Shown one piece after another: positions 1 to 6,126 of a stretch of 6,147 nt of DNA; positions within the stretch are counted from its first letter, which is position 1; each line of letters begins with the position of its first letter. Location of the stretch: positions 1 through 6,147 of the forward strand of contig CAKSJC010000105.1 in NCBI GenBank assembly GCA_934462885.1, given 5' to 3'. The notes beneath the pieces were generated by a model. The model ran no database searches. It had not been told where the DNA came from and worked only from the letters and a program-made list of their open reading frames with translations. The translations under genes were made by a program, and so were the position numbers. The DNA is from an uncultured Eubacteriales bacterium (GTDB taxonomy: Bacteria; Bacillota; Clostridia; Oscillospirales; CAG-272).

Positions 1-1017
1 TTGGGAATGTATAGAGTTTTAGCGTGGGTGGTTTCGGTAATGCTGCCACCAATGGCAATATTTTTCCCGCTTTTCACATTGCTTGAAGACGCCGGCTATC
101 TGCCAAGAATAGCTTATAATCTTGATAAGCCGTTTAAAAAGTGTAATGCCTGCGGGAAACAGGCTCTTACCATGTGCATGGGATTCGGATGTAATGCTGC
201 CGGAGTTACCGGATGCAGGATAATAGATTCGGAGAGAGAGCGAATTCTTGCAATACTGACAAACAGTCTCGTCCCTTGTAACGGACGATTTCCTACACTT
301 ATTTCAGTTATCACAATGTTCTGTATAGGCACGGCTTCCGGAATTTTCGGAAGTGTGAAGGGTGCGCTCTTATTAAGCTTTTTTATTATCCTCGGAATAC
401 TCGCGACGTTTGGAGTGACATACGTTTTATCAAAAACAATTCTCCGCGGTACGCCTTCGTCTTTTACTCTCGAACTTCCTCCGTACAGAAAGCCGCAGTT
501 GAAAAATATAATTGTACGTTCTATTCTTGACAGAACAATATTTGTCCTCGGAAGAGCAGCGGCGATCGCGGCGCCTGCAGGACTTATAATTTGGATTTGC
601 GCTAACGTTCATATAGGCGGAGAAAGCATACTTAACTGCCTTGCCGGTTTTTTTGACCCCTTTGCTAAGCTAATGGGACTCGACGGTGTTATACTTATGG
701 CTTTTATACTCGGTTTTCCCGCCAACGAGATAGTTATACCGATAATAATTATGGCGTACACGGCACAGGGATGTATTTCGGAACTTGCTACACTTGAAGA
801 AATGAAAGAACTTTTCATTTCTAACGGTTGGAATGCATTAACGGCTGTTAACATGATGTTATTTTCGTTGTTTCATTTTCCGTGTTCAACAACACTTTTG
901 ACCGTAAAAAAAGAGACCGGAAAATTCAAATGGACGCTCCTTGCCGCACTTATCCCTACGTTTATTGGAATAATACTTTGTATGTTTACAAAAATGATAT
1001 ACCGGATATTTTCATGA
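1..1017 (+). CDS. feoB: Ferrous iron transport protein B, C-terminal half (5' truncated by window edge)
   Basis: FeoB imports Fe(II) across the cytoplasmic membrane, with an N-terminal G-protein domain controlling a polytopic permease. Only the permease half (338 codons) lies here; family members are usually about 650-800 residues, so the GTPase part must lie upstream. The codon at position 1 is TTG and the frame is open from the first base, so it is read as an internal Leu, not a start. Visible in order: a gate segment with a hydrophobic helix (residues 6-28) and LLEDAGYLPR; a cysteine-rich stretch (C48, C51, C59, C64, C72, C93) containing GFGCNAAGV and NSLVPCNGRFPTL; helices near 100-143; a second gate repeat starting at LGRAAAIAAPAG (183-194), with GFPANEIVIPI (238-248); and two last helices (about 283-298 and 312-331). 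The frame ends at TGA 1015-1017 inside a terminator hairpin. No frameshift is seen. Family assignment is firm. Confidence 0.95.
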   Translation: MGMYRVLAWVVSVMLPPMAIFFPLFTLLEDAGYLPRIAYNLDKPFKKCNACGKQALTMCMGFGCNAAGVTGCRIIDSERERILAILTNSLVPCNGRFPTLISVITMFCIGTASGIFGSVKGALLLSFFIILGILATFGVTYVLSKTILRGTPSSFTLELPPYRKPQLKNIIVRSILDRTIFVLGRAAAIAAPAGLIIWICANVHIGGESILNCLAGFFDPFAKLMGLDGVILMAFILGFPANEIVIPIIIMAYTAQGCISELATLEEMKELFISNGWNALTAVNMMLFSLFHFPCSTTLLTVKKETGKFKWTLLAALIPTFIGIILCMFTKMIYRIFS

Positions 1018-1037
1018 ATATTCGGTATATCATTTTT
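990..1037 (+). terminator. Rho-independent terminator overlapping the feoB stop codon
   Basis: A perfect 11-bp inverted repeat (ATGATATACCG at 994-1004 and CGGTATATCAT at 1023-1033) is extended inward by a G-T wobble (1005/1022) and five A-T pairs (1006-1010 with 1017-1021), leaving a six-base loop TTCATG (1011-1016). Outward, AAAA (990-993) faces TTTT (1034-1037), so the U tract can also pair with the A tract. The left arm lies within the last codons of feoB and the stop TGA (1015-1017) sits at the loop edge. The position, directly before a promoter, fits termination of the feo transcript. GC content is low and the U tract short, so efficiency cannot be judged. Confidence 0.8.
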
Positions 1038-1076
1038 ATGTGAATGCGGCAAAAACAAAATATTGTTGGAAATATA

Positions 1077-1105
1077 TTGAAAAGCACTTCATTTTGTGAT
1101 AAAAT
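1077..1105 (+). promoter_or_regulatory. Sigma-A type promoter for coaE and downstream genes
   Basis: The -35 box TTGAAA (1077-1082) and the -10 box TAAAAT (1100-1105) are separated by exactly 17 bp. TG at 1097-1098, one base before the -10 box, makes an extended -10. Each hexamer differs from consensus at one position. Transcription would start near 1111-1113, giving a leader of about 27 nt before coaE, too short for a riboswitch. It sits directly after the feoB terminator, which supports a new transcription unit starting here. No operator-like dyad is seen around it. Confidence 0.78.
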
Positions 1106-1138
1106 ATATAAGAATATCTTTAGGGTAGATGCAATTTT

Positions 1139-1786
1139 ATGAAAGAAAAAATAATGCTTACAGGGCTTTGCGGCAGAAGCGGAGCCGGAAAAGGATACGT
1201 TTCAAGTATCTTTTCAGAGTATGGGATACCTTCAATCGATACAGACGATGTATACAGAAAAATGACTTCTCCATCAAATGTTCTCTCCCCGTGTATGAAA
1301 GAACTGAAAGAAAATTTCGGAGACGCCGTTGTTTCTGATGATAACTCTCTCAACAGGAAAGAGATGCGTAAACTGGTTTTCGGTGAAAATAATAAAAACT
1401 TAAATAAACTTAATGAAATAACTCATAAATATATTTTGTCGGATACGCTGAAGAAAGCAAAAGAACTCTATACGATCGGATATAATATCATACTTATTGA
1501 TGCGCCTGTTCTTTTTGAAAGCGGATTTGATAAGATGTGCGAGAAAATCGTATGCGTTACGTCTTCGGATGATATTCTTTTGTCGCGCATTATGAAAAGA
1601 GATTTGCTGTCGGAAGAAGACGCACGCACAAGACTTGCCGCGCAAAAATCTTTTTCCGAACTTGAAGCTCTTTCCGATTTTATTATTTATAACGACTGTG
1701 AAAAAGATGAGCTGAAGTTGCGCGTAAAAGAATGTGTAATGTTTCTTCGAAGCGTATATGATGAAAAATTCGGACATTCACATTGA
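1139..1786 (+). CDS. coaE: Dephospho-CoA kinase
   Basis: CoaE phosphorylates the ribose 3'-OH of dephospho-CoA with ATP, the last step of coenzyme A synthesis, in the cytosol. The 215-residue product is near the usual length of about 200. Family marks are an N-terminal P-loop (LCGRSGAGKG, residues 10-19), the acidic DTDD (34-37) matching the usual DAD substrate motif, LIDAPVLFESG (119-129) matching the DxPLLFE motif, the lid-type segment RDLLSEEDARTRLAAQ (154-169), and a C-terminal FIIYND. One oddity is that the Walker A Ser/Thr after the lysine is Gly (K18-G19). The start is uncertain: ATG 1139 has only a weak GGG at 1123-1125, 13 nt upstream, whereas in-frame ATG 1154 would give the family-like N-terminus MLTGLCG. 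ATG 1129 is in another frame. First gene after the promoter; its end touches the transglycosylase start region. Confidence 0.93.
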   Translation: MKEKIMLTGLCGRSGAGKGYVSSIFSEYGIPSIDTDDVYRKMTSPSNVLSPCMKELKENFGDAVVSDDNSLNRKEMRKLVFGENNKNLNKLNEITHKYILSDTLKKAKELYTIGYNIILIDAPVLFESGFDKMCEKIVCVTSSDDILLSRIMKRDLLSEEDARTRLAAQKSFSELEALSDFIIYNDCEKDELKLRVKECVMFLRSVYDEKFGHSH

Positions 1787-1806
1787 AGAAAGGCATTGAA
1801 AAAGAA

Positions 1807-2385
1807 ATGAAGTTTAGAACCGCAGCGCAGAGAAGCGCGGTGATAGTCGTGATACTTGTCGCGTCTATATGTATCGGATATATTGTTAATACCCTGGGAC
1901 ATAGAATCGATATAAAAAAGCACCCGAGAGAGTATAGCGAGTTTGTCGAAAAATATTCCGCCGAATACGGAGTTCCGGAGTATCTTGTTTACTCGGTTAT
2001 ACTGTGCGAAAGTGAATTTATGAGCAATAAAGTCTCTGACGACGGGAAAATAGGGCTTATGCAGATATCTCCGAATATGTTTAAGAAAATGTTGTCAATA
2101 ACAAGAGAAGATCTTGATACGGGGATACTGTACGATCCGGAAACGAATATAAGATACGGCACATATATGCTGTCGTATTACTATACCGAATATAACAGAT
2201 GGAACACAGTCTTAGCTATATATAATATAGGCGAGGATACGGTGAATGAGTGGCTTGGTAATCCGGCTATGACAGACGCAAAAGGGAATCTTCTCGATAT
2301 ACCGGACAAAAAGACTGCAGAGTTTGTCTTGAAAATCGAAAGAGAGAGTAAAGTGTATCAGAATCTTTATTACGGTAAAGAATAA
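1807..2385 (+). CDS. Membrane-anchored lytic transglycosylase (SLT domain)
   Basis: Lytic transglycosylases cleave the MurNAc-GlcNAc bond of peptidoglycan non-hydrolytically, forming a 1,6-anhydro end, and act outside the membrane. From ATG 1807 the product is 192 residues: a short basic N-terminus, one hydrophobic helix (about 11-28) without a clear signal-peptidase site or lipobox, then an SLT fold from about residue 50. Family motifs are ILCESEF with the likely catalytic Glu68, GLMQISP (83-89), and LAIYNIGED (136-144) with the conserved Tyr-Asn. The start is open to doubt. TTG 1783 would add eight residues and overlap the coaE stop by four bases (TTGA), which suggests coupling. ATG 1807 is preferred because it is a standard codon with AGAAAGG (1787-1793) upstream, though 13 nt away. 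A single transglycosylase gene after coaE is, to my knowledge, common in Clostridia. No substrate-binding repeat (LysM, SH3) is present. Confidence 0.88.
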   Translation: MKFRTAAQRSAVIVVILVASICIGYIVNTLGHRIDIKKHPREYSEFVEKYSAEYGVPEYLVYSVILCESEFMSNKVSDDGKIGLMQISPNMFKKMLSITREDLDTGILYDPETNIRYGTYMLSYYYTEYNRWNTVLAIYNIGEDTVNEWLGNPAMTDAKGNLLDIPDKKTAEFVLKIERESKVYQNLYYGKE

Positions 2386-2386
2386 A

Positions 2387-2415
2387 CTGCGAAAATTAAT
2401 ATAATTCAATATAAT
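2387..2415 (+). promoter_or_regulatory. Possible internal promoter before the aminopeptidase gene
   Basis: A perfect -10 hexamer TATAAT (2410-2415) lies 17 bp after a poor -35 candidate, CTGCGA (2387-2392, three of six matches). A second perfect TATAAT occurs at 2400-2405, ten bases earlier, but has no usable -35 partner. The region between the genes is very AT-rich, so chance matches are likely. If active, it would uncouple the last three genes from coaE. Confidence 0.35.
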
Positions 2416-2430
2416 GAAATAACGAAAGTG

Positions 2431-2436
2431 AAGGGA
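2431..2436 (+). promoter_or_regulatory. Ribosome binding site that sets the aminopeptidase start
   Basis: AAGGGA ends nine bases before ATG 2446. A longer in-frame start, GTG 2428, would place this site inside the coding region and has no purine-rich site of its own at a good distance, so ATG 2446 is chosen. Confidence 0.75.
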
Positions 2437-2445
2437 ATATTAAAA

Positions 2446-3861
2446 ATGAGTGACAAAAAAACAAAAGGACAAATTTTACATGACGAGCTTTTTTATAAAA
2501 AGAAAAACGCTTTCAACGAAAAAACAAAAGAAGAACTGGCGTTTGCGACGGACTATGCAAAGGGATATGTAAAATTTCTCGACAGCTCGAAAACAGAGAG
2601 AGAGGCGGTAGTAACTTCGATTGCTATGCTTGAAAAAGAAGGATACCGCGAATATAATCTCGGCGATAAAATAAATGCTGGAGATAAGCTTTACCTAAAC
2701 AATAGAGGAAAATCTCTTTATGTCCTCAAAGTCGGAACCGAAGAAATCGAAAAAGGCGTCAGAATCTGTGCGGCGCATATAGATTCTCCGAGACTTGACC
2801 TGAAACAGCATCCGCTTTTTGAAAACGACGGGATCGCTTATTTCAAGACGCACTATTATGGCGGCATACGCAAATATCAGTGGGCGACAATCCCGCTTGC
2901 TCTCCACGGATCGGTTACAAAGGCTGACGGGTCAAGCGTTGACGTTCGTATAGGAGACGAGATCGGAGATCCGGTGTTCTGTATTACGGACCTTCTTCCG
3001 CATCTTGCAAAGGATCAGAATTCAAAGCCCCTCGGACAAGCTTTTACAGGTGAGGGACTTAACGTTATCTTGGGTTCTGCTCCGTATTTTGAAGAAAACG
3101 GTAAGATTACGCCTGCCGACGATAAAGTAATGCTCAATATCATGGTAATGCTCAATGAAAAGTACGGTATTACGGAATCAGATTTTATAAGCGCTGAGCT
3201 TTGCATCGTTCCCGCGTATAATGCAGTTGACGTTGGATTTGACAGATGGCTTATAGGCGCATACGGTCACGATGACAGAGTTTGCGCTTATCCCGCGCTC
3301 ACAGCCCTTGTTGAAAATGGTGATTCCGTTCATACATGTATGGCCGTCCTTGCCGATAAAGAAGAAATCGGAAGCGAAGGCGTAACGGGTATGCAGTGCA
3401 ATATATTTATTGATATTCTTGATGAGCTTGCGAAAAACTTAGGCGGAAACGTAAATATCGTGAAGATGAATTCAAAGTGTCTCTCAGCTGATGTTACGGC
3501 TTGCTTTGATCCGAATTATCCGGAGGTTTCAGAGAAAAAAAACTCGTCGATACTTCATTGCGGAGTGTCTATGGCAAAATATACAGGATCTTTCGGCAAG
3601 AACAGCACAAATGATGCTTCTTCCGAATATGTAGGGTTTATCCGCAGAATATTCGACGACGCCGGAGTTATATGGCAGAGCGCCGAAATGGGTAAAGTAG
3701 ATCAGGGCGGCGGAGGAACGGTCGCAAAATATATTTCAAAACACAATATTGAAACAGTTGACATAGGAGTTCCCGTGCTTTCCATGCACGCTCCGTTTGA
3801 AATAATATCAAAATCGGATCTTTACGAAGCACACCGAGCTTTTTCAGCTTTTTGTAAATAA
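2446..3861 (+). CDS. M18 family zinc aminopeptidase
   Basis: M18 enzymes are cytosolic, usually dodecameric, two-zinc aminopeptidases that remove N-terminal residues (often acidic or hydrophobic) from peptides. The 471-residue product (from ATG 2446) matches the full length of bacterial members of about 450-470 residues. The metal and catalytic motifs are all present in order: AAHIDSPRLD with His111 and Asp113, GHDDR (274-278) with the bridging Asp, DKEEIGSEG with the Glu306-Glu307 pair (catalytic base and zinc ligand), SADVTACFDPNYPE with Asp349, and SMHAPFE with His448 near the C-terminus. The residue roles follow the M18 family pattern and were not tested here. No signal peptide is visible, which fits a cytosolic location. 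The gene follows the transglycosylase by 60 nt and precedes prfA by 63 nt; the stop is TAA. Substrate preference cannot be read from the sequence, and I give no gene symbol because several are used for this family. Confidence 0.93.
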   Translation: MSDKKTKGQILHDELFYKKKNAFNEKTKEELAFATDYAKGYVKFLDSSKTEREAVVTSIAMLEKEGYREYNLGDKINAGDKLYLNNRGKSLYVLKVGTEEIEKGVRICAAHIDSPRLDLKQHPLFENDGIAYFKTHYYGGIRKYQWATIPLALHGSVTKADGSSVDVRIGDEIGDPVFCITDLLPHLAKDQNSKPLGQAFTGEGLNVILGSAPYFEENGKITPADDKVMLNIMVMLNEKYGITESDFISAELCIVPAYNAVDVGFDRWLIGAYGHDDRVCAYPALTALVENGDSVHTCMAVLADKEEIGSEGVTGMQCNIFIDILDELAKNLGGNVNIVKMNSKCLSADVTACFDPNYPEVSEKKNSSILHCGVSMAKYTGSFGKNSTNDASSEYVGFIRRIFDDAGVIWQSAEMGKVDQGGGGTVAKYISKHNIETVDIGVPVLSMHAPFEIISKSDLYEAHRAFSAFCK

Positions 3862-3924
3862 AAAGCAATCGCCGAACGTTGCAAAAAGGAAAACGGAAAA
3901 AATACTTGATTTGGATGTTTATGT

Positions 3925-5001
3925 ATGCTTGAAAGACTTAACGAAGCCGAAAAACGTTTTGAAAAAATAGAAGAAGAGCTTTCAATCCCTGAGGTCATGA
4001 TGAATATGGAAAAGTATACCGCCATGATGAAAGAGAGAGCCAACCTTCTTCCCGTTATCGAAAAATACAGGGAATATAAAAAAGCTGTCTCATCAGAAAA
4101 AGAAGCGCGGGAGATACTCGAGACCGAAAAAGATCAAGAACTGTGCGAAATGGCGGCGGAGGAATTGAAAACGGCAAAAGAAGATATCGCAAAATTTGAA
4201 GAAGAACTTAAAATACTTCTTTTGCCGAAAGATCCGATGGATGACAAAAACGTCGTTATAGAGATCCGCGCGGGAGCGGGCGGAGATGAAGCAGCGCTTT
4301 TCGCCGGAGTTCTTTATCGAATGTATACGATGTACGCCGATACAAAAAAGTATAAAACCGAAACAGTCAGCGCAAACGAAACGGGACTCGGCGGATTTCG
4401 TGAAATAACGTTTATCGTAAACGGAAACGGAGCGTACTCAAGATTCAAATACGAGAGCGGAGTTCACAGAGTTCAGAGGGTTCCCGAAACCGAAGCGTCC
4501 GGGAGAATACACACGTCAACCGCGACCGTTGCCGTTCTGCCCGAGGCTGAGGATGTTGAAGTCGAAATAAACCAAAACGATCTTGAAATAGAAACAATCA
4601 AATCAAGCGGAGCGGGCGGACAGCATGTAAATAAAACAGAATCCGCAATCAGACTTCTTCATAAGCCGACGGGAATTGTCATTGAATGTCAGGACGAGCG
4701 AAGCCAGTTCAAAAACCGCGATAAAGCTATGAAGCTTCTTCGAGCAAAGCTTTTTGATATGAAAACAAGGGAACAAAACGAAAAGATAGCGAACGAGAGG
4801 AGATCTCAGGTTGGAACTGGAGACAGAAGCGAAAGAATAAGAACATATAATTTTCCGCAGGGAAGAGTTACGGACCACAGGATAGGTTTTACAATATATT
4901 CTCTTGAAAGTTTCCTTAACGGGAATATTGACGGAATGATAGACGCGCTTGCAACCGCAGACACAGCCGAAAAACTGAAAAACGGAGAAGCGGCGGAATA
5001 A
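3925..5001 (+). CDS. prfA: Peptide chain release factor 1
   Basis: RF1 recognises UAA and UAG stop codons in the ribosomal A site and triggers peptide release. The 358 residues match the family length (about 355-360). Visible parts are an N-terminal helical, charged region (about 1-100) with MLERLNEAEKRFEKIEEEL; RAGAGGDEAALFA (115-127); the stop-codon-reading PxT motif as PET (187-189) inside VQRVPETEASGRIHTSTA, which marks RF1 and not RF2 (SPF); the GGQ peptidyl-transferase loop at 231-233 (SSGAGGQHVN); and the C-terminal GDRSERIRTYNFPQGRVTDHR block. Gln233 is the residue that PrmC methylates in other bacteria; no prmC is adjacent. ATG 3925 is chosen by family alignment. Its ribosome site is weak (TTGGA at 3911-3915, nine bases upstream), and ATGs at 3915 and 3921 are in another frame. 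The downstream gene follows by nine bases, so the two are surely cotranscribed. Confidence 0.97.
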   Translation: MLERLNEAEKRFEKIEEELSIPEVMMNMEKYTAMMKERANLLPVIEKYREYKKAVSSEKEAREILETEKDQELCEMAAEELKTAKEDIAKFEEELKILLLPKDPMDDKNVVIEIRAGAGGDEAALFAGVLYRMYTMYADTKKYKTETVSANETGLGGFREITFIVNGNGAYSRFKYESGVHRVQRVPETEASGRIHTSTATVAVLPEAEDVEVEINQNDLEIETIKSSGAGGQHVNKTESAIRLLHKPTGIVIECQDERSQFKNRDKAMKLLRAKLFDMKTREQNEKIANERRSQVGTGDRSERIRTYNFPQGRVTDHRIGFTIYSLESFLNGNIDGMIDALATADTAEKLKNGEAAE

Positions 5002-5003
5002 GG
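4999..5003 (+). promoter_or_regulatory. Ribosome binding site overlapping the prfA stop
   Basis: TAAGG (4999-5003) contains the prfA stop codon TAA and ends seven bases before ATG 5011. A site that overlaps the upstream stop suggests that translation of the two genes is coupled, and it supports the 5011 start. Confidence 0.6.
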
Positions 5004-5010
5004 CATAAAA

Positions 5011-6048
5011 ATGAAAACGACATACTTAAAAATAACAGGAAAAAGCGAAAACGACAGCAAAGTAATTGAAAAAGCCGCAGAAGTAATAAAAAAAGGCGGG
5101 CTTGTCGCAATTCCCACGGAAACCGTGTACGGACTGGCCGGGAGCGCACTTATTGAGGAGTCGGCCGAAAAAATATACGCCGCAAAGGGACGTCCGTCCG
5201 ACAACCCGCTTATAGTTCATATTGCAAAGCCTGACGACGCAGAAACGATAGCTTACACTACCGAACTTTACTATAAGCTTGCCGAGCATTTTATGCCCGG
5301 ACCTATTACCGTTGTTTTAAAGAAAAAAGCTTTGATTCCCGACAGCGTAACAGCCGGTCTCGACTCCGTTGCTATACGATGCCCGTCAAATAAAGTAGCG
5401 CATGAACTTATAAGAGTTTCCGGACATCCGATAGCCGCTCCGAGCGCAAACCGATCCGGTATTCCATCGCCGACTCGAGCCGAACATGTTCTTTTAGATA
5501 TGGACGGAAGAATTGATATGATAATCGATGGCGGGGAGTGTGATATCGGGCTTGAGTCGACTGTCGTAAAAGCAGACGGAGACGGTATTATGATACTCCG
5601 CCCCGGAGCTGTAACAAAAGAAATGCTCGAAACAGTTTCCGATAACGTTATTGTAGCCAAAGCGGTCACAGACCCCAAAATAGCGGAAAAATCAGTGCCC
5701 GAGTCACCCGGAATGAAGTATAAGCACTATTCTCCAAAGGCAGATGTACTGCTTCTCGACGGATCCGACGCTGACTTTATATCTTATGTAAATTCTCACG
5801 CTGAAAGCGGATGCGGGGTTCTTTGCACCGATGAGGAAGCCGAGGCTATACATGGAGTTGCCGTACTTTCGGTAGGACACCGCGGCGACGCTGCCGAAGA
5901 ATCAAAAAGATTTTTCAATCTTCTCAGAGAAGCCGATGAAATGGGACTTACAAAAGTCTATGCAAAACTTCCGCCGAAAGACGGTATGTATCTTGCAATA
6001 TATAACAGAATAATCCGTGCGGCGGGATGCAAGGTTGAGAAAATATAG
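5011..6048 (+). CDS. L-threonylcarbamoyladenylate synthase, two-domain Sua5 type
   Basis: The enzyme makes threonylcarbamoyl-AMP from L-threonine, bicarbonate and ATP, the first step of t6A at position 37 of ANN-decoding tRNAs; TsaD and partners then transfer the group to tRNA. At 345 residues it has the long Sua5 (YwlC-like) form and not the short TsaC form of about 190. The YrdC-type domain (about 15-205) shows PTETVYGL (35-42), KGRPSDNPL (59-67), the PGPIT loop (96-100), IRCPSN (122-127), SANRSGIPSPT (145-155), ESTVV (182-186) and RPGAV (197-201). The linker SPGMKYKHYSP (232-242), which in Sua5 closes over the active site, leads to the Sua5 C-terminal domain (about 244-340). ATG 5011 fits both the family N-terminus and the overlapping AAGG site. 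The tsaD, tsaB and tsaE partners are not in the window. The stop is TAG, so its own termination depends on RF1, the gene directly upstream. Confidence 0.95.
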   Translation: MKTTYLKITGKSENDSKVIEKAAEVIKKGGLVAIPTETVYGLAGSALIEESAEKIYAAKGRPSDNPLIVHIAKPDDAETIAYTTELYYKLAEHFMPGPITVVLKKKALIPDSVTAGLDSVAIRCPSNKVAHELIRVSGHPIAAPSANRSGIPSPTRAEHVLLDMDGRIDMIIDGGECDIGLESTVVKADGDGIMILRPGAVTKEMLETVSDNVIVAKAVTDPKIAEKSVPESPGMKYKHYSPKADVLLLDGSDADFISYVNSHAESGCGVLCTDEEAEAIHGVAVLSVGHRGDAAEESKRFFNLLREADEMGLTKVYAKLPPKDGMYLAIYNRIIRAAGCKVEKI

Positions 6049-6113
6049 TTTATTTCTTTATATGGACTAAATATAAATTATTGCGCTAAAAAAATCACGG
6101 ATAAAAAACGATG

Positions 6114-6118
6114 AAGGA
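6114..6118 (+). promoter_or_regulatory. Strong ribosome binding site of the last gene
   Basis: AAGGA lies eight bases before ATG 6127, the best-placed site in the window. It decides for ATG 6127 over the out-of-frame ATG 6111, which it overlaps. Confidence 0.75.
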
Positions 6119-6126
6119 AAGAAAAA

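Noticed and set aside
1..3. TTG at position 1 as a start codon for a short FeoB-like protein
   Set aside because: The frame is open from the first base, no upstream sequence is available, and the sequence aligns to the middle of FeoB, so it is a truncated gene and not a short one.
1018..1138. Possible riboswitch or T-box leader before coaE
   Set aside because: The predicted start site leaves only about 27 nt of leader, and the rest of the gap is taken up by the terminator and promoter.
1129..1338. A 69-codon + strand frame starting at ATG 1129, just before coaE
   Set aside because: It runs out of frame inside coaE, and its product is basic and shows no family motif. The coaE frame carries clear dephospho-CoA kinase motifs.
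2428..2430. GTG 2428 as the aminopeptidase start
   Set aside because: The AAGGGA ribosome site would fall inside the coding region. It is well spaced for ATG 2446.
3847..3866. Inverted repeat GCTTTTT / AAAAAGC around the aminopeptidase stop codon, considered as a terminator
   Set aside because: The stem is 7 bp with only two G-C pairs at its base, and no T tract follows. Read-through into prfA is more likely.
3879..3908. TTGCAA (3879-3884) as a -35 box of a separate prfA promoter
   Set aside because: No hexamer at 16-18 bp spacing resembles TATAAT, so prfA is more simply read as cotranscribed.
4806..5204. A 132-codon minus strand frame across the prfA-synthase junction, and a similar 135-codon one at 5271-5678
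   Set aside because: Both lie opposite well-supported genes. Their low-complexity Ser/Phe/Ile-rich products look like reverse-strand shadows of the coding sequence, and no promoter or ribosome site supports them.
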